Shown here: positions 18,321 through 30,020 of the stretch, piece after piece
How the letters are laid out: the number at the start of each line of letters is the position of its first letter
How positions within the stretch are numbered: position 1 is the stretch's first letter
The notes under the pieces: model-generated
Databases searched by the model: none
The model's input: the letters and a program-made list of their open reading frames with translations, nothing else
What the model was told of the DNA's origin: nothing
Assembly (NCBI GenBank): GCA_015689745.1
Contig: WVSO01000010.1
Span: forward strand, 1-64,000
DNA from: Rhodobacterales bacterium HKCCSP123
GTDB lineage: Bacteria > Pseudomonadota > Alphaproteobacteria > Rhodobacterales > Rhodobacteraceae
DNA: 64,000 nucleotides
Direction of reading: 5' to 3'
Program-made: the position numbers and the translations under genes

Positions 18321-19004
18321 CTAGACCCGCTCGCGCAGCATCAGCAGGTCGGGCGACAGCCGCGTGACGACGGGCACACCCTCGGGAAAGATGCGGTCCG
18401 ACGCCGCCCAGCCCGGAAACCCGAAGGTGTCGAGACCCGCACCCCTTGCCGCCTCGGCGCTTTCGGGCGTGTCCTCGATGGCCAGCACCTCGTCCGCCGA
18501 CAGGCCCAGCACCTCCAGCGCCCGCCTGTAGATGTCGGGGGCGGGCTTGGGGGCCTCCACCATGCTCCGGTCACCCACGAAGGCGAAATCGGCCTCGGCC
18601 AGCGACCCCGACAGCCCCTCCAGCATCAACTCGACCGTCTGACGCCCCGTGGTCGTGACCCATGCGACCGGCATCCGCGCGGCCTGCGCCGCCTGCAGCA
18701 TCCCGATCACGCCGGGCCGCGGGGTCAGCCCCTCGCGCAGCACCCCGGCGCGGAAATTGGCCACCTTGCGGGCATGGACCGCCTCCGCGTCGACCAGGTC
18801 GCCCTTCGCCGCGGCGTAGTCGGCGATCCGCCGCATGCCGCCGGGCCGGCGCAGCATCTCCCGGTAGCCTACCCGGTCCCACTCCCAGTCGAGGCCGGCC
18901 TGCCGGAAGGCAAGGTTGTAGGCCTGTCGCTGGATCTCGGATGTTTCGGCCAAGACGCCGATCGCCCCGAAGACGAGCCCGCGATACGTGGTGATCTCGG
19001 ACAT
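18321..19004 (-). CDS. HAD-like protein lacking the motif I aspartates
   Basis: 227 residues with the overall layout of a CbbY/beta-phosphoglucomutase-type HAD phosphatase. Motif II (AWVTTTGRQ), motif III lysine (KPAPDIYRRAL) and motif IV (IEDTPESAEAARGAG) are present, but motif I reads VFGAIGVL where active enzymes have FDxDGT(L/V): both catalytic aspartates are replaced by Gly13 and Ile15. It is therefore unlikely to be a phosphatase and may bind a phospho-ligand. It is similar to the protein at 44834-45526. Convergent with cfa (1-base gap). Start ATG 19004 chosen; the frame stays open upstream without conserved sequence. Confidence 0.8.
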   Translation of the reverse strand: MSEITTYRGLVFGAIGVLAETSEIQRQAYNLAFRQAGLDWEWDRVGYREMLRRPGGMRRIADYAAAKGDLVDAEAVHARKVANFRAGVLREGLTPRPGVIGMLQAAQAARMPVAWVTTTGRQTVELMLEGLSGSLAEADFAFVGDRSMVEAPKPAPDIYRRALEVLGLSADEVLAIEDTPESAEAARGAGLDTFGFPGWAASDRIFPEGVPVVTRLSPDLLMLRERV

Positions 19005-19137
19005 TGGAAAAGCCCCCCCTTTGTGTCCTGCCGCACTAGGGATACTCCCGGGGGTCCCTGACGGTTCACTCTTGCCTGCCTGACCCTGCGGAAACCGGCG
19101 CGACCGGCCCCCACCGTCGCAGGCGTCGCGATGCGGG

Positions 19138-19165
19138 TTGCGTGCCCGCCCGCCATGTCTATAAG
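19138..19165 (+). promoter_or_regulatory. Candidate promoter of carB
   Basis: TTGCGT (19138-19143) and TATAAG (19160-19165) are separated by 16 bases and would start transcription about 50 bases before carB. The match is to the general housekeeping consensus only. The rest of the 217-base gap between the HAD-like gene and carB holds a GGGATACTCCC-like dyad at about 19035 and nothing else I recognise. Confidence 0.4.
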
Positions 19166-19221
19166 GACGCCAATTTGCCCGCCGCCCTGCGCTGCGGGCC
19201 TGCGCGCATCCGGGGGACGAC

Positions 19222-22566
<3,345 letters not shown>

Positions 22567-22570
22567 CGCC

Positions 22571-22623
22571 GTAGGGTGGGGTTCCACACCACCACACCGC
22601 CGTAGGCCGGGCTTCAGCCCGGC
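22571..22623. repeat. Two adjacent intergenic palindromes (GTAGGGTGGG and GTAGGCCGGGC types)
   Basis: A degenerate copy of the GTAGGGTGGG family (22571-22592) is followed by a perfect hairpin at 22606-22623 (GCCGGGCT, 2-base loop, AGCCCGGC). The second contains the stop codon of the HicB-like gene (22614-22616) in its loop, so the last three residues of that protein are encoded by the repeat. Related elements lie at 38990, 53211, 53254, 57535, 61398 and 61463. Confidence 0.75.
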
Positions 22624-22832
22624 ACGTCCGGCCGCCCCTTCAAGAACTCCACCGCCCAGTCCGGGTCCCCGTCCTTCCCCCGTTCGGCAAAGAACTGCGC
22701 CGCCCCGCTTGCGCCCACCTTCTCGGCCAGCGCCAGCGCGATGAACTGGTTCAGGGAAACCCCGTCCTTCGCGGCGAATTCCTCCGCCGCCCGCTTAAGC
22801 CATTGGGGAAGTCGAACCGTGGTCCTCGGCAT
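22614..22832 (-). CDS. Small ribbon-helix-helix protein, HicB-like orphan antitoxin
   Basis: 72 residues. The segment MPRTTVRLPQWLKRAAEEFAAKDG followed by SLNQFIALALAEKV is a typical Arc/CopG ribbon-helix-helix DNA-binding fold as found at the C-terminus of HicB antitoxins. No HicA-type toxin lies on either side. AAGGG 7 bases ahead of ATG 22832 supports this start. It lies 58 bases downstream of the BrnA-like gene and is probably co-transcribed. It may be a stand-alone regulator or a leftover of a toxin-antitoxin locus. Confidence 0.75.
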   Translation of the reverse strand: MPRTTVRLPQWLKRAAEEFAAKDGVSLNQFIALALAEKVGASGAAQFFAERGKDGDPDWAVEFLKGRPDVPG

Positions 22833-22890
22833 AGGAGCGCCCTTTCGATCAATCTCCGGATAGCACCACGACGCGCTCGGCAAAACAACC

Positions 22891-23289
22891 TCACTCCCCC
22901 CTCTTCCCCGCCCGCTCCTTCTCCGTATCCCCCCACTCCGGCATCCGCTGGCGCGCTTGCCAGTTCTCCTTGAAGGGCTCCACCGTCTCCTCCCCGTGCA
23001 GGAGCCCCGCCAGCTTCGCATGCATGAAGGCGCGCAGCACGTCGTTCATCCGGGGCTGATACCCCGGCCCCATCGAGCGGAACCATTTCACCACGTCCGC
23101 ATCCACCCGCAGCGTCAGCTGCACCTTCGGGCTTTCGCGCCGCGTCGCGATGTCGTGCCATTCCACCGGGATGCGCTGGTCCAGCCAGATGCGCTGGTGC
23201 ATGTCCCATTCGAAGCGCCTCAGCGCGTCGACCATGTAATAGTGATGCTCCCGCTGGCGTGGGCCCAGCGGCTTCTCGGTGTCGGCCAT
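22891..23289 (-). CDS. BrnA-like antitoxin without a BrnT partner
   Basis: 132 residues. The C-terminal half (about residues 55-105: VQLTLRVDADVVKWFRSMGPGYQPRMNDVLRAFM) is the ribbon-helix-helix domain of BrnA/DUF4415 antitoxins. The first 50 residues form a separate charged segment (HHYYMVDALRRFEWDMHQRIW) found in longer BrnA-type proteins. No BrnT toxin reading frame lies next to it on either strand. ATG 23289 is chosen; a GTG at 23295 is possible. An RNA hairpin covers the ribosome-binding region and an operator-like inverted repeat lies further upstream. Confidence 0.75.
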   Translation of the reverse strand: MADTEKPLGPRQREHHYYMVDALRRFEWDMHQRIWLDQRIPVEWHDIATRRESPKVQLTLRVDADVVKWFRSMGPGYQPRMNDVLRAFMHAKLAGLLHGEETVEPFKENWQARQRMPEWGDTEKERAGKRGE

Positions 23290-23294
23290 CGCCA

Positions 23295-23318
23295 CCCCCG
23301 TTTCGACCAGAACGGGGG
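23295..23318 (-). promoter_or_regulatory. Hairpin covering the ribosome-binding region of the BrnA-like gene
   Basis: A perfect 8-bp stem (arms 23295-23302 and 23311-23318, 8-base loop) would form in the transcript. The downstream arm contains the GGGGG that serves as ribosome site and ends 5 bases before ATG 23289, so folding would hide the start region. Translational control is inference. Confidence 0.45.
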
Positions 23319-23358
23319 CAGTCTCGGACGAATTGGTTAAAATCGTCTGTAGGCGGCG

Positions 23359-23379
23359 TGTAGCTACGGGATAACTACA
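23359..23379. promoter_or_regulatory. Operator-like inverted repeat upstream of the BrnA-like gene
   Basis: TGTAGCTA and TAACTACA are inverted around a 5-base spacer with one mismatch; a further TGTAG lies at 23349. Antitoxins with ribbon-helix-helix folds bind such repeats to control their own promoter. The site is 70 bases ahead of the start. Confidence 0.45.
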
Positions 23380-23408
23380 GGATCACGACGGAAACCCGAC
23401 GCCGGGTT

Positions 23409-24752
23409 TCACCCCATGTGGGGCGCGTAGATCTCCGCCACGCGGGCCAGTGCGGCCTCCGGCGACAGCTCCTCGCTTTCGCCCGTCCGGCGGCTCGTCA
23501 GCTCCACCTTCCCGGCGGCAAGGCCGCGCGGACCGACGGTGATCCGCCAAGGCAGGCCGACCAGGTCCATGGTCGCGAATTTCGCGCCGGCCCGCTCGCC
23601 ACGGTCGTCGTAGAGCGGCTCCAACCCCTTGGAAACGAACGCCTTGTAGAGGTCCTCACAGGCCGCGTCGCAGGCGGCATCGCCCTGTTTCAGGTTCACG
23701 ATCCCGACATGGAAGGGCGTCACCCCCTCGGGCCAGATGATGCCGTTCTCGTCATGGCTGGCCTCGATGATCGCGCCCACAAGGCGGCTTACCCCGATCC
23801 CGTGAGAGCCCATGTGAACAGGCACCCGGCCGCCCTTGCCGTCATCGACAAGCGCCCCCATCGCATCCGAGTACTTGGTCCCGAAATAGAAGATCTGCCC
23901 CACCTCGATCCCGCGGGCAACGCGTTGACGTTCCACGGGAATTTTCGCGAAAAGCTCGGGGTCGTGGGTCTCGTCGGTGCGGGCGTAACGGGATGTGAAC
24001 TCTTCCAGGACAGACTGGCACTGCTCGCGGGAATCATAGTCGATCTCCCGATCCCCGAAGCGGAGGTCCGTGATCTCGGAATCGTAGAACACCTCGCTCT
24101 CGCCGGTTTCGGCCAGCACCAGGAATTCATGGGTGTCGTCGCCCCCGATCGGCCCCGAATCCGCGCGCATCGGGATGGCCTGCAGGCCCATCCGCTCGTA
24201 GGTGCGCAGGTAGCTGACCAGGTGCCGGTTATAGGCGTGAAGCGCGTCTTCCTTCGTCAGGTCGAAGTTGTAGCCGTCCTTCATGTAGAACTCGCGCCCC
24301 CGCATCACGCCGAAACGCGGGCGGATCTCGTCGCGGAACTTCCACTGGATCTGGTACATCGTCAGCGGCAGATCCTTGTAGCTGGTCACATGCGCGCGGA
24401 AGATGTCGGTGATCAGCTCTTCCGCCGTCGGCGTGAACAGCATGTCGCGCTCGTGCCGGTCCTTGATGCGCAGCATCTCGGCCCCGTAGGCGTCGTAGCG
24501 CCCGCTCTCGCGCCAGAGGTCGGCGGACTGGATCACCGGCATCAGCATCGGCAGGTGACCCGCGCGGATCTGTTCCTCGTGAACGATCTGCTCGATGCGC
24601 TTCAGCACCTTGTAGCCGAGCGGCAGCCAGGAATAGATCCCCGCCGAGGCCTGCTTGATCATCCCCGCCCGAAGCATCAGCCGATGGCTGACGATCTGCG
24701 CCTCGGAGGGCGTTTCCTTCAGAACGGGCAGGAAATAGCGGCTGAGGCGCAT
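23409..24752 (-). CDS. proS: Prolyl-tRNA synthetase (short alphaproteobacterial type)
   Basis: 447 residues, a class II aminoacyl-tRNA synthetase. It lacks the YbaK-like editing insertion found in the longer bacterial form, as usual in alphaproteobacteria. Visible: motif 1 ([24 protein letters not shown]), motif 2 ([27 protein letters not shown]), motif 3 ([14 protein letters not shown]) and the C-terminal anticodon-binding domain. I start at ATG 24752 because conserved sequence (MRLSRYF) begins there; upstream in-frame ATGs exist at 24761 and 24791. Confidence 0.95.
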   Translation of the reverse strand: MRLSRYFLPVLKETPSEAQIVSHRLMLRAGMIKQASAGIYSWLPLGYKVLKRIEQIVHEEQIRAGHLPMLMPVIQSADLWRESGRYDAYGAEMLRIKDRHERDMLFTPTAEELITDIFRAHVTSYKDLPLTMYQIQWKFRDEIRPRFGVMRGREFYMKDGYNFDLTKEDALHAYNRHLVSYLRTYERMGLQAIPMRADSGPIGGDDTHEFLVLAETGESEVFYDSEITDLRFGDREIDYDSREQCQSVLEEFTSRYARTDETHDPELFAKIPVERQRVARGIEVGQIFYFGTKYSDAMGALVDDGKGGRVPVHMGSHGIGVSRLVGAIIEASHDENGIIWPEGVTPFHVGIVNLKQGDAACDAACEDLYKAFVSKGLEPLYDDRGERAGAKFATMDLVGLPWRITVGPRGLAAGKVELTSRRTGESEELSPEAALARVAEIYAPHMG

Positions 24753-24809
24753 GGGGCGCATCCCTCTGGCAAGTGGCGTCCGGGGACGCATACGCCAAAG
24801 GAAAACGCC

Positions 24810-24974
24810 TCACAAGCCGCGCGCGCAGTCCCGGGCCTGCGGGGCAGGGCAGCCGGCGACCGACCCACCGGCAAGGCTCCCCCGGATATCCGCCCCTGCC
24901 GAACCGATCGACAGGACCAGCGCCAGCAAAGCCGAGGCGACGAGGTAGAGGAGGCTTGGTGCAATCCGTGCCAT
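24810..24974 (-). CDS. Small membrane or secreted protein, 54 residues
   Basis: A hydrophobic helix (PSLLYLVASALLALVLSI) ends in a possible signal-peptidase site (SAGA), followed by a short tail with two cysteines (GCPAPQARDC). The start overlaps the stop of the preceding 42-residue gene by one base (TGATG), and GGAGG lies 7-8 bases ahead, so both are probably translated from one mRNA. I do not recognise the family. Confidence 0.5.
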   Translation of the reverse strand: MARIAPSLLYLVASALLALVLSIGSAGADIRGSLAGGSVAGCPAPQARDCARGL

Positions 24975-25102
24975 CACGAGGCCTCCACATGACCAGGGGG
25001 CAGCGGGTCCGCGCCCGCGGCCTGCAGTCCTGTCACGAGGACCACCCCCGCGGCCAGCGACAGCGCAAGAAGCGCGGCTGAAAGGATGTTGAAGAGCGAC
25101 AT
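24974..25102 (-). CDS. Small membrane protein, 42 residues
   Basis: One predicted transmembrane helix (ILSAALLALSLAAGVVLVTGL) and a short Pro-rich tail. GGAGA lies 7 bases ahead of ATG 25102. It is followed by the overlapping 54-residue gene. An upstream GGGTAGGGA element is shared with the 32-residue gene. Family unknown. Confidence 0.5.
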   Translation of the reverse strand: MSLFNILSAALLALSLAAGVVLVTGLQAAGADPLPPGHVEAS

Positions 25103-25168
25103 GGCACTGTCTCCGGTGCTGGGTGCCGCGAGGGTAGGCGGCAGGTCCGTGGCGCGACAGTCAGGCTT

Positions 25169-25177
25169 TCCCTACCC
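25169..25177 (-). promoter_or_regulatory. GGGTAGGGA element upstream of the 42-residue gene
   Basis: Read on the minus strand, GGGTAGGGA is followed by AAGCCTG and lies 67 bases ahead of the start. The same nonamer occurs upstream of the 32-residue gene (25420-25428). The pattern TAGGGA-WW-nCC resembles half-dyads bound by LuxR/NarL-type response regulators. Binding protein unknown. Confidence 0.35.
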
Positions 25178-25184
25178 ACCAGGA

Positions 25185-25212
25185 AAAAAGGCCCCCCAAG
25201 ACGCGGGGGGCC
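25185..25212 (-). terminator. Intrinsic terminator after the 32-residue gene
   Basis: A GC-rich hairpin with arms GGCCCCCC and GGGGGGCC (25190-25212 on the plus strand) is followed on the minus strand by a run of six T. It ends the transcript of the 32-residue gene 28 bases after its stop codon, supporting that gene as a real, separate transcription unit. Confidence 0.75.
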
Positions 25213-25239
25213 AGTCCATCAGGGATGGGAAAACAAAGA

Positions 25240-25338
25240 TCACGCCGCCCCTGTCGGGCCCGGCCCGAAAACGATCACCGCGAACACCAGGGCCACGAAC
25301 GCCACGAGGGACGAGACGCGCATGCCGCGGATGAGCAT
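25240..25338 (-). CDS. Very small membrane protein, 32 residues
   Basis: A single hydrophobic helix (SLVAFVALVFAVIVFG) with a positively charged N-terminus. GGAG lies 8 bases ahead of ATG 25338, an intrinsic terminator follows 28 bases after the stop, and a GGGTAGGGA element lies 82 bases upstream. These surroundings are those of a real gene. Family unknown; it could be a stress-induced single-helix peptide. Confidence 0.5.
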   Translation of the reverse strand: MLIRGMRVSSLVAFVALVFAVIVFGPGPTGAA

Positions 25339-25419
25339 GGCAGCATCTCCGGGCCGGGCCGATCGGGACGACGCCATCATGAGCCTAGATGCGACCGCAC
25401 CCCGGCCACATGGCGGGAA

Positions 25420-25428
25420 TCCCTACCC
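25420..25428 (-). promoter_or_regulatory. GGGTAGGGA element upstream of the 32-residue gene
   Basis: Read on the minus strand, the nonamer continues as TTCCCGCC, forming a GGGA-TTCCC dyad. It lies just before the 3' end of ppx. Same nonamer at 25169-25177. Confidence 0.35.
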
Positions 25429-25433
25429 CCGGT

Positions 25434-27005
25434 TCAGTCGGCGCCCTCGACGATCGGCTCCACCTCCATCGCGGCGGCCAGCGCCTTGAAGCGGGCCTGC
25501 GCCACCTCGCCGAACAGGTCACGCCCCGCGTCGGTGTGAAGCTTCAGCACGAGTTCGCGCCGTTTGGGCCGGAAGGTCAGCGTGCCGTGCTCGGAGGGGT
25601 TGGCGACCGCGAACATCGCGCCGAAGCGCATCGCGCGGCCCAGCGTCTCGGCCTCTTTCACCTGCGCTTCGGGCAGGAGTTTCAGAAGCGCCGTGTCAAA
25701 GCCCGTGCCGTCGCGGTTGCCCTTGTAGCGATGCAGAAGCGCGAGGCCGAGGAAGACCCTCTCGGCATGGGTCATGCCACCGAGGTTCGCGCGCGTCGCG
25801 TTGTCGAAACAGACCTCGGCGCGGTAATCGGGATGCGCCCGCCAGCTCACGTCATGCAAGAGGCAAGCGGCCCGGATCAGGCGTTTCTTTTCGGCCCGCG
25901 CGCGGGGAAACAGCGGCTCCACGAAACGGTAGAGCTGCCGGCCGAAGCCGGGCATCCGGGCGTATTGCGCCTCGGAATGGCGGGCGGCCTCGATCAGGGG
26001 ATCGCGCGCCTTGAGCGTTTCGGACATCTGCTCGTAGAGCAGCCCCTCGCGGATCCCGTAGGAAGAGACCGCGATCTCCTTCGGCTTCAGCTTGCGCACC
26101 AGCACCTTCAGCACCTCGGCCGCATGCGGCACAAGGCGCATCCGCTCGGCGCTGGTGCCGGTCCTGAGGCGCAGCTCCTCGATGTCGGACTTGCCGATGT
26201 ACTTGATCGTGTCGAGGATACCCTTGGGCGTCATCCGGTATTCGTGGAGCACCTTCAGCGGGTAGCCGCGCCGCTCCATGTCGATGCGCGCGATGGCCCG
26301 CCACGAGCCGCCGACAAGGAAGAGCCGCTCGGGCAGGTCGTCGCGGAACCCCTCGGCCAGTTTCGCGACCTCGGCCTTGATATGGGCGCGGAGCACCTTC
26401 TTGCCGCCGGTCATGCCCATCAGCTTCAGCGGGCCAAGCCCCGAGGTCACCCGGTGCCCGACCGCGCCGCCGCCCTTCAACTCGGCCAGTTCCATCGATG
26501 AGCCGCCGATGTCGCAGATCAGCCCCTCGGCGCCGGGCCAGCCCAGGAGAACGCCCTGCGCCGACAGCCGCGCCTCCTCGGCGCCGTCGATCACCCGGAT
26601 CTCGAGCCCCGTCGTCGCGCGCACCTTCTCGCGGAAGTCGGCCCCGTCCTCGGCATCGCGCACGGCGGCGGTCGCCACCGCCAGAAGGGGCGAGACCTCG
26701 GCCGCCTCGGCCAGCCGGGCAAAGCGGCGCAGCGCGGCAAGGGCGCGGGTCTTGCCCTCGGGGTTCAGGCGACCGGTCTCGGAGAAGCCCGCGCCAAGCC
26801 CGCAGAGGATCTTTTCGTTGAAGAAGTAGGCCGGGCTGCGCGCCGCGCCGTCGAAGATCACCATCCGCACCGAGTTCGAGCCGATGTCGATGACCCCCAC
26901 GCGCGCCAGCGCCTGTGCCTCGGGGCCGTCGAAAAGCGGCACGCCGAACGGGCCCCATTCGGGGTGCGTCTCAGCGTCTTCCGCGCGCATCTGCCGTCCA
27001 GTCAT
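25434..27005 (-). CDS. ppx: Exopolyphosphatase / Ppx-GppA phosphatase family
   Basis: 523 residues. Degrades inorganic polyphosphate or pppGpp. The first half is an ASKHA-fold ATPase-like domain with VGVIDIGSNSVRMVIF, a catalytic VATAAVRDAEDG segment and the phosphate loop ICDIGGSSMELAEL; the second half has an HD-like helical domain with CLLHDVSWRAHPDY. It lies 66 bases downstream of ppk on the same strand, pairing synthesis and breakdown of polyphosphate. An alternative ATG at 26990 (residue 6) is possible; neither start has a strong ribosome site. Confidence 0.93.
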   Translation of the reverse strand: MTGRQMRAEDAETHPEWGPFGVPLFDGPEAQALARVGVIDIGSNSVRMVIFDGAARSPAYFFNEKILCGLGAGFSETGRLNPEGKTRALAALRRFARLAEAAEVSPLLAVATAAVRDAEDGADFREKVRATTGLEIRVIDGAEEARLSAQGVLLGWPGAEGLICDIGGSSMELAELKGGGAVGHRVTSGLGPLKLMGMTGGKKVLRAHIKAEVAKLAEGFRDDLPERLFLVGGSWRAIARIDMERRGYPLKVLHEYRMTPKGILDTIKYIGKSDIEELRLRTGTSAERMRLVPHAAEVLKVLVRKLKPKEIAVSSYGIREGLLYEQMSETLKARDPLIEAARHSEAQYARMPGFGRQLYRFVEPLFPRARAEKKRLIRAACLLHDVSWRAHPDYRAEVCFDNATRANLGGMTHAERVFLGLALLHRYKGNRDGTGFDTALLKLLPEAQVKEAETLGRAMRFGAMFAVANPSEHGTLTFRPKRRELVLKLHTDAGRDLFGEVAQARFKALAAAMEVEPIVEGAD

Positions 27006-27071
27006 GTGCGGGAGTGATGCACGGCCCCCACCCGCGCGTCAATTGCACGGGCGTCGCGGGGGCCTGTTGCG

Positions 27072-29246
27072 TCAATCGTGGCTGTGGGCCAGTTCCGGCA
27101 CGTCCTTGGCGCCGGCCGAGCCGCGCCCGGAGAGCGAGGGGTTCTCCATGAAGAAGCGGTGGCAGGAAAACGGGTTCTCGACCTGGCCGAGGTCGGGGCG
27201 CACGAAGCTGCCGTCGGGTTGCAGCACCCAGCTTTGCGCCACGTCCGCCAGGTTCGCGGCCATGATCTGCCCCACGATCTGCGCCTTCACGGTCGGGTTG
27301 GTGCATTCCACCAGCGTCTCGACGCGGCGGTTGAGGTTGCGGCCCATCCAGTCGGCCGAGCTGATATAGACGCGCGCCTTCTTGGCCGGCAGGCCGTGCC
27401 CGTTGCCGAAGCAGACGATGCGGCTGTGTTCGAGGAACCGGCCCACGATGGATTTCACGCGGATGTTCTCGCTCAGCCCCTTCACGCCGGGGCGCAGCCC
27501 GCAGATGCCCCGGATGACGAGGTCGATCTTCACGCCCGCCCGGCTCGCCTCGTAGAGCGCGTCGATGACATCCGGCTCGATGAGCGAGTTCATCTTGGCC
27601 CAGACCATCGCGGGTCTTCCGGCGCGGGCGTGTTCGGCCTCGGCGGCGAGGTTCTCGATGATCGTGGATTTCAGGTTCAGGGGCGAGATCCGCAGGTTCT
27701 CCAGCCGCTCCGGCTCGGCATAGCCGCCGACGTAGTTGAAGACCTTGGTGGCATCGCGCCCCAGCGCGTCGTCGCAGGTGAAGAGGCTCAGGTCGGTGTA
27801 GATGCGCGCCGTGATCGGATGGTAGTTGCCGGTGCCGAAATGGGTGTAGGTGACCAGCCGGTCGCCCTCGCGCCGCACCACGGTGCTGATCTTGGCGTGG
27901 GTCTTGTAGTTGATGAAGCCGTAGATCACGTGCGCGCCGGAGCGTTCCAGCTTGCGCGACTGGCGGATGTTGGCGGCCTCGTCGAAACGTGCCTTCAGCT
28001 CCACCAGCGCGGTGACCGACTTGCCGTTCTCGGCCGCCTCGCAGAGCGCGTCGACGATGGGGGACTCGTTGGACGTGCGGTAGAGCGTCTGCTTGATCGC
28101 CACGACATTGGGATCGCGCGCCGCCTGGCTGAGGAAGCGGATCACCATGTCGAAGGTCTCGTAGGGGTGATGCAGGAGCATGTCCTTCTGCCGGATCGCG
28201 GCGAACATGTCGCCGTCGTGGTCCTGCACCCGTTCCGGCACCCGCGGGGTGAAGGAGCGCCAGAGCAGGTCGGGCCGGGCGTCCGTCACCAGCTCCTTGA
28301 GGCTGACGAGGCCGATCATGCCCTTCACCTCGACCACCTCGTCACCATTGACGTGGAGCTGGTCGATGATCTCCTGCTTCAAGTCGCCCGGCGCGCCCGC
28401 GCTGATCTGAAGGCGCACCACCTCGCCCCGCCGGCGGCGTTTGAGCGCCGTCTCGAACTCGCGCACAAGGTCCTCTGCCTCTTCCTCGACCTCGAGGTCG
28501 CTGTCGCGCAGCACCCGGAACATGCAGGAGCCGGTCAGCTTGTAGCCCGGAAACAGCGCGCCGATGTGCAGGCGCAGAAGTTCTTCGAGCGGCAGGAAGC
28601 GGATCTGCCCGTCGCGCGTGGGAAGTTGCAGGAAGCGGTCGATCTGGCCGGGAATCGGCAAAAGCGCCTGCAGCACCCGCCCGTCCCGGTCGCGGGTCAT
28701 CTGAAGCGCCAGTGCGATCCCCTCGTTCGGGATGAAGGGAAAGGGGTGCGCGGGGTCGATCGCGAGCGGCGAGAGCACCGGGAAGACGCGGGCGAGGAAC
28801 ACCTCCTCCAGCGCCTTGCGGTCGGCGGCGGTCAGCTTCGAGGCGGTGACGACGGAAAGCCCCTCGGCCTCCATCTCGGCCTTGAGCGCGACCCATGCCG
28901 CCTGCTGGTGCTGCATCAATCGCCGTGCGTCTGCGTTGATGAGCTTCAACTGTTCGGCGGGCGTGCGCCCGTCGGCGCCGGGTGTCAGGTTGCCCTCCTG
29001 CGCCAGCTCGCGCAGGCCCGCAACGCGGACCGTGTAGAATTCGTCGAGATTGCCCGCCGAGATCGACACGAAGCGCACCCGTTCCAGCAGCGGCACACGG
29101 GGGTTCCCGGCCTCTTCCAGCACGCGCCAGTTGAAGGCGAGCCACGAGAGCTCGCGGTTGAAGAAACGCTGCGGGCCGGTGATCTGCGCCTCGGGCAGGG
29201 TCACGGGCTCGGGCAGGGGGGCGGTGAGGAAATCGGCGAAGCTCAT
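27072..29246 (-). CDS. ppk: Polyphosphate kinase 1
   Basis: 724 residues, the normal PPK1 size. Makes polyphosphate reversibly from ATP. Domains in order: N-terminal helical ([19 protein letters not shown]), head domain, and two phospholipase-D-like C domains. The autophosphorylated His lies in [18 protein letters not shown], and the second C domain has [18 protein letters not shown]. Part of the AI-2E transporter, hda, ppk, ppx block, all on the minus strand. Confidence 0.96.
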   Translation of the reverse strand: MSFADFLTAPLPEPVTLPEAQITGPQRFFNRELSWLAFNWRVLEEAGNPRVPLLERVRFVSISAGNLDEFYTVRVAGLRELAQEGNLTPGADGRTPAEQLKLINADARRLMQHQQAAWVALKAEMEAEGLSVVTASKLTAADRKALEEVFLARVFPVLSPLAIDPAHPFPFIPNEGIALALQMTRDRDGRVLQALLPIPGQIDRFLQLPTRDGQIRFLPLEELLRLHIGALFPGYKLTGSCMFRVLRDSDLEVEEEAEDLVREFETALKRRRRGEVVRLQISAGAPGDLKQEIIDQLHVNGDEVVEVKGMIGLVSLKELVTDARPDLLWRSFTPRVPERVQDHDGDMFAAIRQKDMLLHHPYETFDMVIRFLSQAARDPNVVAIKQTLYRTSNESPIVDALCEAAENGKSVTALVELKARFDEAANIRQSRKLERSGAHVIYGFINYKTHAKISTVVRREGDRLVTYTHFGTGNYHPITARIYTDLSLFTCDDALGRDATKVFNYVGGYAEPERLENLRISPLNLKSTIIENLAAEAEHARAGRPAMVWAKMNSLIEPDVIDALYEASRAGVKIDLVIRGICGLRPGVKGLSENIRVKSIVGRFLEHSRIVCFGNGHGLPAKKARVYISSADWMGRNLNRRVETLVECTNPTVKAQIVGQIMAANLADVAQSWVLQPDGSFVRPDLGQVENPFSCHRFFMENPSLSGRGSAGAKDVPELAHSHD

Positions 29247-29339
29247 GGGCTGGGGCCTAGTCGCGGTTCATGTCGGTTGCGTGACGGTGGCGCTCATACT
29301 GCGCCTGCGCGGCGGTGCCGTCGAGGGGGGCCGATCGTC

Positions 29340-30020
29340 TCAGGCGGCGAGCCGCTGCAGCACGGCGCGCGCGTGCTTCGTGCCCGGCTTCTGCTTGGCG
29401 GCCAGCGCCTCGGCATCCAGCTCGGCGATGAAGCGCTGGGCATAGGCCAGCGAGCGGTCGATGCGGGGCAGGACATAGGCCAGCAGAGCGGGCGTCAGTG
29501 CCAGCTGCCGGTCGGCGGCGAGCTTCACCAGGACCGCTGTCAGAAGCGCGTCGTCGGGGGTGTCGAGCGTCAGGAGGCCGGCCTGCTCCATGCGGCTTTG
29601 AAGGTCGGGCAGGCGCAGGCCCCAGCGGCGCGCAGGCCCCCGCGCCGTCAGCAAGAGCGGCGTGCCGCGGCCCGCGGCGGCGTTGTGGAGGTGAAACAGC
29701 GCCTCCTCGGCGGCGGCGTCGCCCGCGATGCGGTCGGCATCCTCGATCACCAGGGCGGACGCTTCGGCGGTGTCGGCCGGATCGAGGCCGTGGAGCGCCT
29801 CGGCCGCGATGATCCGCGCGCCCGCCTGCGCGGCGAAGACATGCGCGAGATGCGTCTTGCCCGCCCCCTCGGGGCCGGTCAGGAGCATCTTGGCGCCGGG
29901 CCAGTCGCGCCAGCCGTCGATCCCCGCCACGGCGGCGGCGTTGGCGGCCGAGACGAAGAAATCGTCGCGGCCCATCGCGGCGCGAAAGGGCAGGTCGAGC
30001 ACGAGCTGGCGGGCCATCAC
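29340..30020 (-). CDS. hdaA: DnaA-related regulatory protein Hda
   Basis: 226 residues, an AAA+ protein related to the ATPase domain of DnaA. It has Walker A GPEGAGKTHLAH and Walker B-like ALVIEDAD, but no DNA-binding domain IV. The N-terminus RQLVLDLPFR contains the QL-x-L-D/xLPF-type clamp-binding motif, which lets Hda act with the DNA polymerase clamp to stimulate DnaA-ATP hydrolysis and prevent re-initiation. Its ATG overlaps the AI-2E transporter stop by 4 bases; ppk follows. Confidence 0.88.
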   Translation of the reverse strand: MMARQLVLDLPFRAAMGRDDFFVSAANAAAVAGIDGWRDWPGAKMLLTGPEGAGKTHLAHVFAAQAGARIIAAEALHGLDPADTAEASALVIEDADRIAGDAAAEEALFHLHNAAAGRGTPLLLTARGPARRWGLRLPDLQSRMEQAGLLTLDTPDDALLTAVLVKLAADRQLALTPALLAYVLPRIDRSLAYAQRFIAELDAEALAAKQKPGTKHARAVLQRLAA

